The position numbers were made by a program, and so were the translations under genes. 64,000 nt of DNA from assembly GCF_029946515.1 (NCBI RefSeq), contig NZ_JARZHH010000052.1, forward strand, positions 20,782-84,781, in the 5' to 3' direction. Positions 50,191 to 61,808 of the stretch are shown here, piece by piece. Origin of the DNA: Polyangium sp. 6x1. GTDB taxonomy: Bacteria > Myxococcota_A > Polyangia > Polyangiales > Polyangiaceae. Position 1 is the stretch's first letter, and the number at the start of each line of letters is the position of its first letter. The notes under the pieces are model-generated. The model saw nothing but the letters and a program-made list of their open reading frames with translations, did not search any database and was not told where the DNA came from.

Positions 50191-53100
50191 ATGTTGAGCT
50201 CTGCGCTCGCCGAGCGTGGCGTGCCGATGCGTTCCCTCGAAGAGGCGATCGCGCGGCAGGTCGTGCATGGCGGTGACCTCGTGACGAACCTGCTCGAGGT
50301 CGGCGGCGCCCGCGAGGAGATGCTCGTGCCTCTGCTCGCCGAGGTGCTCGGCCTCGAAGAGGCGCCCTCGGGCAAACTCCCGCTGCCGCCCGCCCCGGTG
50401 CTGCGCCTCGTGCCCGGCGATCTCGCGATCAGGCACGGCATCTTCCCGCTCGCGCTCACGCGGCGCGTTCTCACGATCGCCACCGCCGAGCCCCTCTCGC
50501 CCGCGGTCGAAGGGGACCTCGCCTTCGCGCTCGCCGTCGAGATCCGGCAGAGCGTCGCGCCGCTCGTGCGGATCCGTCAGGCGATCGCAGAGGCCTACCA
50601 AATCCCGCTCGATCGCCGCTTCCTCCGGCTCGTCGCGAGGCTCGAGAGCCGCCCCGATCCGAGCCCGACGGTGATGCCGCCGCCGCGCAACATAGAGCCT
50701 CCGCGAGGCTCGTCGCGCCCGCCGCCCGAGCGCGCCGCGGAGCCTCCCGTCGCGACGCCGCAGCCGCCCACGCAGACGCCGGACACGCTCGTCGCAGGCG
50801 CGCCTCCGCCGATGGCGCCGACGCGCACGAAGCTCTCGGCCACGCCCGCGACGGCACGCGCCGCGCGCTCGGATCACCCGAAGCCCGTGCCGACCGTCGA
50901 GGTCATCGAGCCGAAGCCGGCGCCCGCGCCCGCGGCCGTTCCAGCGCCCGCGCCGCGCCGGCTCACCAGCGACGAGATGCCGGAGACCATCGCCGCGCCG
51001 CCGGAGCCCGCATCCATCGCGGACGCGGCCGACGAGGAAGAGGCGCCCGTCTCGCGCCGGCCCGAGCGTCTCGTGCGGCGCGAGTCGACCCGCACGCGCA
51101 CGGGCACCAGCGTGCTCCGCCGCGCGGTCACGGGCGATCGCAAGACACGCGTCGCCGAGGCGCCCGATCGCCGCGCCGCGCGGCCTCGCCGCAAGGGCCC
51201 GTTCACCGCGGCGATGGCCGAGGAGGAGCTCGGCGAGGCGACCACGACCGACGCGGTCCTCGACATCTTCTTCGCGTTCGCCCACCAGTTCTTCGAGTAC
51301 ACGGCGCTCTTCGTCGTGCACGGCGACGTCGCCGACGGGCGTGACGCCTCGGGCCCGGGCGCGGGCGCCGCGCGGCTCATGTCCCTCGCTGTGCCCCTCG
51401 GTCGCCCGAGCCTGCTCGCCCTCGCACGCGAGCGCAGGGCGCCCGTGATCATGCCGCCCGCCGTCGGCGATCTCGACGTCGAGATCAGCTCCGAGCTCGG
51501 TCGGTCGGGCCGCACCGAAGCAGGCACGCGCGCGGCGGCCGTGCTGGTCCTGCCGATCGTCGTACGAAACCGGACCATCGCGCTGCTCTACGGCGACGAC
51601 GGCGCCGTCGACGTCGAGCTCTCCGCGCTCGGGGACGTCATCGCCATCGCGGGTCTCACCGCCGAGGCGATCGAGCGCGCCATCCTGCGCAAGAAGCGCG
51701 GCGACGCGACGGGCGACGGCGTCCCGGCGAAGCGCGCGCAGAGGCCCGCGCCTCCGCCCCAAGCTCCGGGCGCCGCCCGGCAGGTCGGCCTCGTCGCGCT
51801 CGCGCGCGCCTTCGAGCTGCCCGCGCGCCCCGCGGACGCCGCCGCTCCCGTGCCGTCCCCCGCGGCCGAGCCAAAATCCCCGCCGCCGCCAGCCATCTCG
51901 TCGATCGCCGTGACCTTGCCGTCCGCCTCGGCGATGGCGCCGGCGATGCTCCAGGCGAACCCGCCGAACGCCCCGCGGCCCGGAGACGAGACCTCCTTCG
52001 CGGGCATCGCTTCGAGCCAGCCGAGCCCCGCTCCCGCGCCGTCGCGCGCGGCCGCGGCCCCTCCGCCCCCGGCCGCGACGCCTTCGCCCCCGGCCGCGGC
52101 TCCTTCAGCCCCCGCGCTCGTCGAGACGCTCCAGAGCCCCACGCCGGCGCCGGACTCCGTCGTCCCGAAGGTCGAGCCGCTCGCCCTGCGCCCGCCCGAC
52201 TCCGACACCGCCTGGGACCTCGCCGGCCGCCGCGGCCCCGCGTCCCGTCGCCGCCGCACGCCCCTCGGCGTCGTCGCCACGGGCCGGATGCGCCTCAGCT
52301 CCACCACGCCGCCGCCCCCGCCCACCACGGCCGTCTCCCGGCTTCCAGAGGCCGGCCCCGTGCCCGCGCCAGGCCCGCCCCCGCGCGCCGCTCGCCGGGC
52401 CGTCGCGCCGGCCTTCGGTGGCCGTAGCAAGGCCTCCCTGGGCCTCGGCGCGCAGCCCTTGCCCCCCGAGCCGCCCCCGAACGCCATCGCCGCGCCGCCC
52501 ACGCCTCCCGTGCCCCCCGTGCGGCCCGTCGTGGCCACCGCGCCAGCGCCCCCGCCCGACGCCCTGGCACCCCCGCCCGACGTCCCCGCGGCCCCGGCTA
52601 CACCCGCGCCGCCCGTGCGCGTCCCGCCGCCGGCGGGCGATACGACCACGCCCTCCCCGCCGGAGACACTCCCCGGACCGCCGATCGACGGATGGGGGCT
52701 GCGCCCGGACCAGCCAGGCCACGCCGCCAAACCGAAGAAAGAGCCCAGCGCGGCCCCTGCCGTCGACTGGAACGTCGGTCCCGCGGGCAGCACGCTCCCG
52801 AACCGCGGACGCGCCCCGGGCCCCGATCCCGTCGCCCTCGTGCATCGGTTCCTCGAGGCGGGCACGGAGGACGGCGACGCCCAGAAGGAGCTCGTCCGTC
52901 TCGGCGAGGCCGCCATGCAGGCCATCATGGCCCGCTTCCCCGGCCCCCTGCGCATCGACGCCCGCGTCCTCTCGCGTGGCGCCGATCTCCCGCTCGCCTC
53001 CCGCAGCGGCTCTCTGCTCGCCCTGCTCGTCGCGATCGGCCGTCCCGCCGTGCCCTTCCTCGCGGTGCGCAGCACAGCGGGTGATCCCGACGTCCGCTTC

Positions 53101-53694
53101 TGGGCAACCCACCTGCTCGGCGAGCTCGCATATCCCGAGAGCGCGCAAGCCGTCTTCGCGCGTCTCTTCGACGACGCCGCCCCCGTTCGTCGGGTCGCAC
53201 GTCGCGCAGCGGCGTCGCTCATCGCCGCGGGCCCCGCGACCGAAGCGCCGCTCCTCCCGATGCTCGAGCGCCTCGTGCGGAGCCCAGGCGAGCGCGTCGG
53301 CCGGCGCCTCCTCGCCATCGAGTCCCTCGGCGAGCTCGCCATCCCCAAGTCGGTCCCGGTGCTCATCGCCACGCTCGGCGAGACCACCGCGGAGCTCGTC
53401 GACGTCGCACACCGCGCACTCGTGCACGTCACGCGGCACGACTTCCGTCGCGACGCACGCAAGTGGAACGACTGGTGGTCCACGAACGGCACACGCAGCC
53501 GCATCGAATGGCTCATCGACGCACTCCTCTCCGAATCACCCACGATCCGTCGCGCCGCCGCAGAGGAGCTCGCACCGCTCGTCGGCCGAGATCTCGGCTA
53601 CTACGACGATCTCCCCGAGGACGAACGCGAAGCCGCGCAGGTCCGCTACGTCCTCTGGTGGGAACAGGAAGGCCGCCTGAAGAAGCGCGGTTGA
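50191..53694 (+). CDS. large scaffold protein: GspE-N-like domain, GAF-like domain, HEAT repeats
   Basis: 1167 residues from ATG 50191; a TTG at 50167 is an alternative. Residues 1-150 resemble the N-terminal domain of type II secretion ATPases (MshEN), with ALAERGVPMRSLEEAIARQ and IRHGIFPLALTRRVLTIAT. After a Pro/Ala/Arg linker comes a GAF-like domain at about 343-500 (TTTDAVLDIFFAFAHQFFEY to GDVIAIAGLTAEAIERAI). A very long Pro/Ala-rich region lies at about 520-870. Residues about 880-1167 are HEAT-like helical repeats. It has no signal or membrane helix and no ATPase motif, so it is a cytoplasmic adaptor rather than an enzyme. The tail ends directly at the TGAGN repeats of locus B. Confidence 0.8.
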   Translation: MLSSALAERGVPMRSLEEAIARQVVHGGDLVTNLLEVGGAREEMLVPLLAEVLGLEEAPSGKLPLPPAPVLRLVPGDLAIRHGIFPLALTRRVLTIATAEPLSPAVEGDLAFALAVEIRQSVAPLVRIRQAIAEAYQIPLDRRFLRLVARLESRPDPSPTVMPPPRNIEPPRGSSRPPPERAAEPPVATPQPPTQTPDTLVAGAPPPMAPTRTKLSATPATARAARSDHPKPVPTVEVIEPKPAPAPAAVPAPAPRRLTSDEMPETIAAPPEPASIADAADEEEAPVSRRPERLVRRESTRTRTGTSVLRRAVTGDRKTRVAEAPDRRAARPRRKGPFTAAMAEEELGEATTTDAVLDIFFAFAHQFFEYTALFVVHGDVADGRDASGPGAGAARLMSLAVPLGRPSLLALARERRAPVIMPPAVGDLDVEISSELGRSGRTEAGTRAAAVLVLPIVVRNRTIALLYGDDGAVDVELSALGDVIAIAGLTAEAIERAILRKKRGDATGDGVPAKRAQRPAPPPQAPGAARQVGLVALARAFELPARPADAAAPVPSPAAEPKSPPPPAISSIAVTLPSASAMAPAMLQANPPNAPRPGDETSFAGIASSQPSPAPAPSRAAAAPPPPAATPSPPAAAPSAPALVETLQSPTPAPDSVVPKVEPLALRPPDSDTAWDLAGRRGPASRRRRTPLGVVATGRMRLSSTTPPPPPTTAVSRLPEAGPVPAPGPPPRAARRAVAPAFGGRSKASLGLGAQPLPPEPPPNAIAAPPTPPVPPVRPVVATAPAPPPDALAPPPDVPAAPATPAPPVRVPPPAGDTTTPSPPETLPGPPIDGWGLRPDQPGHAAKPKKEPSAAPAVDWNVGPAGSTLPNRGRAPGPDPVALVHRFLEAGTEDGDAQKELVRLGEAAMQAIMARFPGPLRIDARVLSRGADLPLASRSGSLLALLVAIGRPAVPFLAVRSTAGDPDVRFWATHLLGELAYPESAQAVFARLFDDAAPVRRVARRAAASLIAAGPATEAPLLPMLERLVRSPGERVGRRLLAIESLGELAIPKSVPVLIATLGETTAELVDVAHRALVHVTRHDFRRDARKWNDWWSTNGTRSRIEWLIDALLSESPTIRRAAAEELAPLVGRDLGYYDDLPEDEREAAQVRYVLWWEQEGRLKKRG

Positions 53695-54200
53695 GGTGAG
53701 CTGAGTTGAGGCGTCGCGCCGGGGCGCTGCCCCGGACCCCGCGGGGGCTGTTCGCCCCTCGACCCGAACCAGGGCCAGCCCTGGACCTCTGGGCATCGAC
53801 TGCGCGAAGCGCAGTCGATGCGGGGAAAGTTTTTAAGCTGTCCGCCCCCTTTTGGCAGGGCCAGCCCTGGACCTTTGATGGAAGAACTGCGCTCCGCGCA
53901 GTTCTTCCACACGCCGGTGGCAAGACCATAGGGGGCGTTGCTGCTCGAACCGTCAGCGCTGCTGACTTGGTTGGCAGGGTCGTGCGTGGGCCGGTGGCAA
54001 GACCAAGGGGTCGTTGCTGCTCGAACCGTCAGCGCTGCTGCCTCAGTTGGCAGGGTCTTGCGTGGTCTTGACCTGGCTGTTCGATGAACTGCGCATCGCG
54101 CAGTTCATCGACCCCGGGTCCAGCGCTTGCGCTGGTCCGGGTCCAGGGGTGGACAACCCCTGGTGGGGCCTGGGGCAAAGCCCCAGCGAAGCGCCTCGCA
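53692..54200. repeat. mosaic hairpin element, locus B
   Basis: Four TGAGN units start at the stop codon (53692-53711). An arm follows: CCGGGGCGCTGCCCCGG, a GGGGGC/GCCCC hairpin and CCAGGG/CCCTGG. Then come three trinucleotide-loop hairpins at 53793-53821, 53879-53909 and 54081-54111. Between the second and third is a tandem duplicate of about 77 bp (53916 and 53993). A second arm in inverse orientation follows (54113-54190). Locus C at 61457 is the inverted counterpart with one copy of the 77-bp unit. The last 80 bases to the DsbA gene hold a terminator. Confidence 0.87.
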
Positions 54201-54205
54201 CAGCA

Positions 54206-54243
54206 CAAAAAGCCGCGAGGGGGCTTGGGGGCCCCCTCGTGGT
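54206..54243 (-). terminator. rho-independent terminator of the DsbA-fusion gene
   Basis: Read on the minus strand, CGAGGGGGCC pairs with GGCCCCCTCG-type sequence over a short loop and is followed by GGCTTTTTGTG, a clear T run. It lies 36 bases after the stop at 54280. Confidence 0.8.
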
Positions 54244-54279
54244 TTGTTTCATCGATTGATTGTCAGGAACGCGGACCGC

Positions 54280-56268
54280 TCACTTCTTTGCGGCGCCGGA
54301 CTCCTTGATGGTCAGATCGATCAGCTTCTTGAACTTCGGGAACGGCTGGGCGCCGCTGATGAAGTAGCCCTCGGCCTTGCCGGGGGCTGCGATGTGGAAG
54401 CCGGGCGTGCCGCTGATGCCGGCCTTGTCGGCCACGGCGCTCTCGCTCTCGATGAACTTCTTGTGCGCCTCGGAGTCGAGGGCGGACTTGAACTTCGTGA
54501 GGTCGAGGCCTTGCTCCTCGGCGTACTTCTCGAGCGTCGTGCGGGCGAACGCGTCCGGCGTGCCGGCGCCCTTGAAGAGTGCGTCGTGCATCTTCCAGAA
54601 GCCCTCGTTGCCCTTCTGCTTCTTGGCCTCCTCGGCCGCGAGAGCTGCGGGCATCGCGCTCTTGTGGAACGGCAGCGGCTTGTGGCGCCACACGATCTTC
54701 ACCTTGTCGCCGTAGGCCTTCTCGACCTGGGCGACCGTGTCCTCTGCGCGCTTGCAGAAGGGGCACTCGAAGTCGCTGAAGATCTGCATCACGACCTTCG
54801 CCTTGTCGCTGCCCTTCCAGGCAGAGTCGGCGGGGGCCGCGTCGACGGTCTTCTTCTCGGGCGGCGGCGGCGTCTTCCCGTCCTTGATGATCTCGTTGTA
54901 GAGATCCTTCGCGGCGACGCCCTTCTGGAGAAGGTCCTGCGCCTTCTTGATCTCCTCGTCGATGACGGCCTTGAACTTCTCGATCGGCTGGGCGCCGACG
55001 AGGCGGCGACCGTTGATGAAGAAGTGCGGCGTGCCGCTCGCTTGGAGCTCGTCGGCGAGGTCTTGATCGGCCGTGATCTCGGCGCCGTACTTCTTGTCGA
55101 GGATCGCGGTCTTCACCTTGTCGACGTTCAGGCCGAGCTCCTTGGCGTAGCCGAGGAGATCGTCGTCGGTGAGCTTCTGCTGGTTCTTCCAGAGCAGATC
55201 GTAGGCGGCCCAGAAGCCTGCCTCGCCCTTCTGGGCGCGGGCTTCACGGGCGAGCTCCGCGGCCGGCTCGGCGCGCGGGTGCATCGGCAGCGGGTTGTCC
55301 TTCCACACGATGCGGACCTTGTCGCCGTAGGTCTTCACGACCTCGTCGAGCGTGGGCACCACGCGGCTGCAGAAGGGGCACTGGAAATCGGACCACTCGA
55401 CGATCGTCACGAGCGCCGTCTCGGGGCCCTTCGCGGGCGACGTGCCGACGGGCACCTTCCAGACGGTCTTGTCCTCTTGCTGCGCCTGGTCGCGGTTCGC
55501 CGGCGGGGGCGCCTTCGCCTTGTTCTCCTGCGAGAGCTTGGCGTAGACCTTCTCCGGCTTCGTACCGGCCTTGATCGCGGCGTCGGCGGCCTTGAGCTGC
55601 TCGTCGATCACCTGCTTGAACTTGTCGATCGGCTGCGCGCCGCTGAGCAGGATGCCGTTGATGAACGACGCCGGCGTACCGGAGACGCCCGCGGCCTTGC
55701 CGGCGGCGAGGTCGGCGTCCACCTTCGCGGCGAACTCCTGCTTGTCGAAGGCGGCCTTGAACTTGGCCTTGTCCACGCCGGCCTGCGCGGCCCACTGCTC
55801 GAAGTTCTCGGGCGTGAGGGCGCGCTGGTTCTGGAACGCGAGCTCGTGGAACTTCCAGAAGGCCTCGGGGCCCTTCATGCGGAGGACGGTCTCGGCCGCG
55901 ACGGACGCGGGACGCGCGTTCTTGTGGAAGGGCAGCGGGTTCGACTTCCAGATGATGCGGAGCTTCTGCGGGCCGTACGCCTCACGGAGCTGCGTCAGCG
56001 TCGTCTCGACCTTGCTGCAGAAGGGGCACTCGAAGTCGCTGAAGAGCACCAGCGTGACGGGCGCGTTCGGGCTGCCCCACACGGGATCCTTCGACGAGAC
56101 GGGGATCGCCGCGTCGCTGTGATCCCAGGTCCCCCCGGCGACGTACTCCTGCGTCGCCTCGGCGCTGGCCGTGTGGCCGCCGCCGGCGCCGCGATCGATG
56201 CCCCACATCAGCGCCATCCCTGCCATGAAGCAGAGAAGGAAGCCGACGATGGCGGTTCCTTTGTTCAT
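54280..56268 (-). CDS. exported triple-DsbA (thioredoxin-fold) protein
   Basis: 662 residues from ATG 56268; a start at 56340 is upstream of the signal sequence and less likely. The N-terminal helix (TAIVGFLLCFMAGMALMWGI) anchors or exports it. Three DsbA-type domains follow, each with a CPFC redox motif at residues 81-84, 297-300 and 502-505, and each with a cis-Pro site (VSGTPASF, ASGTPHFF, ISGTPGFH). Linkers of 30-45 residues are Lys/Pro-rich. It resembles the DSBA-like thioredoxin domain family used in disulfide formation or isomerisation outside the cytoplasm. Three complete redox centres in one chain are uncommon. It may help fold the very Cys-rich exported proteins made from this region, which is inference. 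Confidence 0.93.
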   Translation of the reverse strand: MNKGTAIVGFLLCFMAGMALMWGIDRGAGGGHTASAEATQEYVAGGTWDHSDAAIPVSSKDPVWGSPNAPVTLVLFSDFECPFCSKVETTLTQLREAYGPQKLRIIWKSNPLPFHKNARPASVAAETVLRMKGPEAFWKFHELAFQNQRALTPENFEQWAAQAGVDKAKFKAAFDKQEFAAKVDADLAAGKAAGVSGTPASFINGILLSGAQPIDKFKQVIDEQLKAADAAIKAGTKPEKVYAKLSQENKAKAPPPANRDQAQQEDKTVWKVPVGTSPAKGPETALVTIVEWSDFQCPFCSRVVPTLDEVVKTYGDKVRIVWKDNPLPMHPRAEPAAELAREARAQKGEAGFWAAYDLLWKNQQKLTDDDLLGYAKELGLNVDKVKTAILDKKYGAEITADQDLADELQASGTPHFFINGRRLVGAQPIEKFKAVIDEEIKKAQDLLQKGVAAKDLYNEIIKDGKTPPPPEKKTVDAAPADSAWKGSDKAKVVMQIFSDFECPFCKRAEDTVAQVEKAYGDKVKIVWRHKPLPFHKSAMPAALAAEEAKKQKGNEGFWKMHDALFKGAGTPDAFARTTLEKYAEEQGLDLTKFKSALDSEAHKKFIESESAVADKAGISGTPGFHIAAPGKAEGYFISGAQPFPKFKKLIDLTIKESGAAKK

Positions 56269-56566
56269 GTTTCTTCTCTTTCTTTCCGAGCACGGTGCTG
56301 CCCGCGCGGCGCTCCTCATCGCGCCGTGAGAGCCGAACACCTCGATCGCCCCGACGAATGTCTTCGGGGCGAAAATCCACGATCTCGAGCGTCGTCTTTC
56401 GATCGACGCTGCGTGACACGTGCGGACCGGCGACGCCCCCCCGCCTTCAACCAGGAAGGGCGCAAGGCCGATTCGCGAGTTTTTGTTCCTCTTCGCGCTG
56501 GATCACTCTTGCGTTCGCGCGTCGCTCACGCGCTCGATCCAGCGCGCGAACGACCACGAACAAGCG

Positions 56567-57073
56567 TCAGGCGCGCGGAGGACGATCGATCTCTCGGCGA
56601 ACACCCCGGAGCGGGGCGCCCTCCACCGGCGGGTACGCCGGGAGCTCGACGGCGAACGCCGGTCGGAGATCGAAGGACGCCGAAAGCATGGCGTCCGGTA
56701 CGGTCGCGAAGAACGACGCGATGGGGTTCTGCTCGCCGTGGGAGGGACCGAGGGCCGGACCGAACTCCGTCCCGTCACACGAGACCCCCGCGTCGATGCG
56801 CGCGTCGGTCATCGGGTGGATCCGCCCTGGCGCGACCGTCGTTGCGCCGCGCTCGTCACACATCGCCGCGATCTCCGGATCGATTTCGTCCGTTTGATCC
56901 AGCGGCGCCGAGCAATCCTCGGGGGGGTTTGGGGGCACAGCCGCGCTTGTCGCGGCGGAGCCCCCATCGTCACAAGCCGGCACGATCGCTGCGTGAGCGC
57001 GGAGCGGCACGAGCCACACCACGGCGAAGATCGCCGCGACGGCCAGCGCACGAAGAACCGCGAACCGCAACAT
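56567..57073 (-). CDS. hypothetical secreted protein
   Basis: 168 residues. The signal peptide (LRALAVAAIFAVVWLVPLRAHA) is convincing. The mature chain contains VPACDDGGSA, EDCSAPLDQTDEID and AAMCDERG near its start and is otherwise Pro/Ala/Gly-rich with no recognisable domain. The Cys/Asp stretches could bind metal or form disulfides. It is 298 bases upstream of the DsbA gene on the same strand; no terminator was seen between them, but no RBS or motif ties them. I do not recognise the family. Confidence 0.65.
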   Translation of the reverse strand: MLRFAVLRALAVAAIFAVVWLVPLRAHAAIVPACDDGGSAATSAAVPPNPPEDCSAPLDQTDEIDPEIAAMCDERGATTVAPGRIHPMTDARIDAGVSCDGTEFGPALGPSHGEQNPIASFFATVPDAMLSASFDLRPAFAVELPAYPPVEGAPLRGVRREIDRPPRA

Positions 57074-57193
57074 CAGGCCTATCCATAGCCGACCGGAGGG
57101 CCTGCGGCAATTGTCTGTGTCCCTCCACGCTCGTCGCGCCTTCCAGATGCCGAATTATTGGCCCACCTTGTCTTACATTTCTAGCGTGTGGGC

Positions 57194-59941
<2,748 letters not shown>

Positions 59942-59970
59942 CCGGCCAAGCTCCCCTGGCCACGCTCATT

Positions 59971-60000
59971 TTGCTCGATCGGGCGCCGTCACGTTGTATA
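59971..60000 (+). promoter_or_regulatory. candidate sigma-70-type promoter of the MATE gene
   Basis: TTGCTC (59971) and TGTATA (59995) are 18 bases apart and lie 14 bases before the ATG at 60014. The -10 box is a poor match. Low confidence. Confidence 0.3.
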
Positions 60001-60013
60001 CCGCGCACACTCG

Positions 60014-61459
60014 ATGGCCCAGATTGCTCCGCCCGCCGCGGGTGAAAACGTCGTCACCTCCGGCCCGCCGCACCGAGCCATTCTCAAGCTGGCTCTGCCC
60101 ACGGTCGGGGCGATGCTCACGCAGAGCGTCGTCAACGAGATCGACATCGTCTTCTTCGCCCGGCTGCCCTGCCCGGAGTCGTCGAACGCGCAGGCCGCGC
60201 TGCTCCCCTCGCTGATCGTCCTCTGGCTCTTCGGCGGCTCGCTCTCGTCGATCTCGGTCGGCACGCAAGCCTTCGTCGGCCGCCGCTTCGCCGAGAAGAA
60301 CCACGAAGACGCAGGCGCCGTCCTCTTCAACGCCGCGCTCTTCGCGCTCGTCGCAGGCGTCATCTTCTCCGCGATCGGCTACCTCGCCACGCCCGCGATC
60401 CTCGGCGCCATCATCAAGGTCGAGGGCGCTCGCACGGCCGCAGACGAGTACCTGCGCTGGCGTCTGCTCGGCGTGACCTCGATGGCGACGACGTTCGCCT
60501 TCAAGGCCTTCTTCGACGGCATCGGCAAGACGCACATCCATCTCGTTTCAGCCGTCGTGATGAACGCGCTGAACATCGTGCTCTGCTTCCTGCTCATCTT
60601 CGGCAACGCCACCCTCGGCATCTCGAAGATGGGCATCGCCGGCGCAGGCATCGCAGGATTCGTCTCCACGTACGTCGGCCTCGCGATCATGGTCGGCTAC
60701 GCACTCCTGCCGCAGTTCCGGAAGCTCTACGCCCCGTTCCGCTGGAAGAACCTCGACCGCGGGCTCACCTGGTCCATCCTGAAGCTGTCGATCCCGAGCG
60801 GCGTGGCCACCATCGCCGTCATGACGGGCTTCGCGCTCTTCGCGATGATCGCGGGCAAACTCGACGAGGTCCACCCGATGGGCGTCGTCTCGGCAATGTG
60901 CCCAGGCGGCAAGGCCGAGCCCGTCAACGGCGCCGCGACGACCGTGATCGTCGGCGTCCTCAAGCTGACGTTCACCGCGTGCCTCGCCTTCGGCACGTCC
61001 ACAGCCACACTCGTCGCGCAGTCCCTCGGCGAGCGCAACAGCGACAAGGCCGAGACATTCGGCTGGACCTCCGTGCGTCTCGGTCTCCTGATCTTCGGCG
61101 TCGTAGGCTTCTGCGAGGCCGTCTTCGCCCCGCAGATCCTCTCCTTCGTCTCGCACAGCGAGGTGGTGCGCGACGTCGCACTCGGCCCGATGCGGCTCAT
61201 GGGCTTCTGCACGCCGATCATCGCGATCGGCATGATCCTCACGCAAGCCCTCTTCGGCGCAGGCAACACGCGCTTCGTGATGGTCGTCGAGCTCGTGCTC
61301 CACTTCCTCTGTCTCGTCCCACTCGCATGGCTGCTCGGCATCACGCTCGACTTCGGCCTGATGGGCATCTGGACCGCCGGCGTGGTCTACGCAGTGCTCC
61401 TCGCAAGCGTGATGGTCTTCAAGTTCCGAAGCGGCGACTGGAAGAAGATCGCGCTGTGA
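60014..61459 (+). CDS. MATE-family efflux transporter
   Basis: 481 residues with about 12 transmembrane helices in two similar halves. The N-terminal half begins [30 protein letters not shown] and the C-terminal half begins [24 protein letters not shown]. The loop [21 protein letters not shown] and its second-half match ([22 protein letters not shown]) are typical of MATE proteins, which export cationic drugs or similar small molecules using Na+ or H+. Substrate is unknown. The ATG at 60014 is used. The stop leads straight into repeat locus C. Confidence 0.9.
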   Translation: MAQIAPPAAGENVVTSGPPHRAILKLALPTVGAMLTQSVVNEIDIVFFARLPCPESSNAQAALLPSLIVLWLFGGSLSSISVGTQAFVGRRFAEKNHEDAGAVLFNAALFALVAGVIFSAIGYLATPAILGAIIKVEGARTAADEYLRWRLLGVTSMATTFAFKAFFDGIGKTHIHLVSAVVMNALNIVLCFLLIFGNATLGISKMGIAGAGIAGFVSTYVGLAIMVGYALLPQFRKLYAPFRWKNLDRGLTWSILKLSIPSGVATIAVMTGFALFAMIAGKLDEVHPMGVVSAMCPGGKAEPVNGAATTVIVGVLKLTFTACLAFGTSTATLVAQSLGERNSDKAETFGWTSVRLGLLIFGVVGFCEAVFAPQILSFVSHSEVVRDVALGPMRLMGFCTPIIAIGMILTQALFGAGNTRFVMVVELVLHFLCLVPLAWLLGITLDFGLMGIWTAGVVYAVLLASVMVFKFRSGDWKKIAL

Positions 61460-61808
61460 CTGGGGCGTCTCGCCGGGGTTTCACCCCGGGCCCGACCAGG
61501 GGTTGTCCACCCCTGGACCCGGACCAGCGCAAGCGCTGGACCCGGGGTCGATGAACTGCGCTCCGCGCAGTTCATCGAACAGGCCAGGATCGGCAACGAC
61601 ACTGCCCACCAAGACCGCAGCGTTGACGGCTCGCTGAGCAACGCCCTGTTGGTCTTGCCAACGGGCCCGTTGGAAGAACTGCGCGGAGCGCAGTTCTTCC
61701 ACCAAAGGTCCAGGGCTGGCCCTGGTCCGGGTCGAGGGGCGGACAGCCCCCGCGGGGTCCGGGGCAGCGCCCCGGCGCGACGCCTCAGCTCAGCTCAGCT
61801 CAGCTCAG
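61457..61808. repeat. mosaic hairpin element, locus C (inverted copy of locus B)
   Basis: Begins at the MATE stop. Left arm: CCGGGGTTTCACCCCGG, CCAGGGG/CCCCTGG and CCAGCG/CGCTGG hairpins. Trinucleotide-loop hairpin at 61548-61578, one inverted copy of the 77-bp unit of locus B, a second hairpin at 61671-61701, then a right arm inverse to locus B's left arm. It ends in five CTCAG units (61784-61808) that contain the TGA of the next gene on the minus strand. Confidence 0.87.

Noticed and set aside
56503..56778. Small frames overlapping the hypothetical secreted gene
   Set aside because: They are Arg/Ser-rich antisense or alternate-frame readings with no ribosome site.
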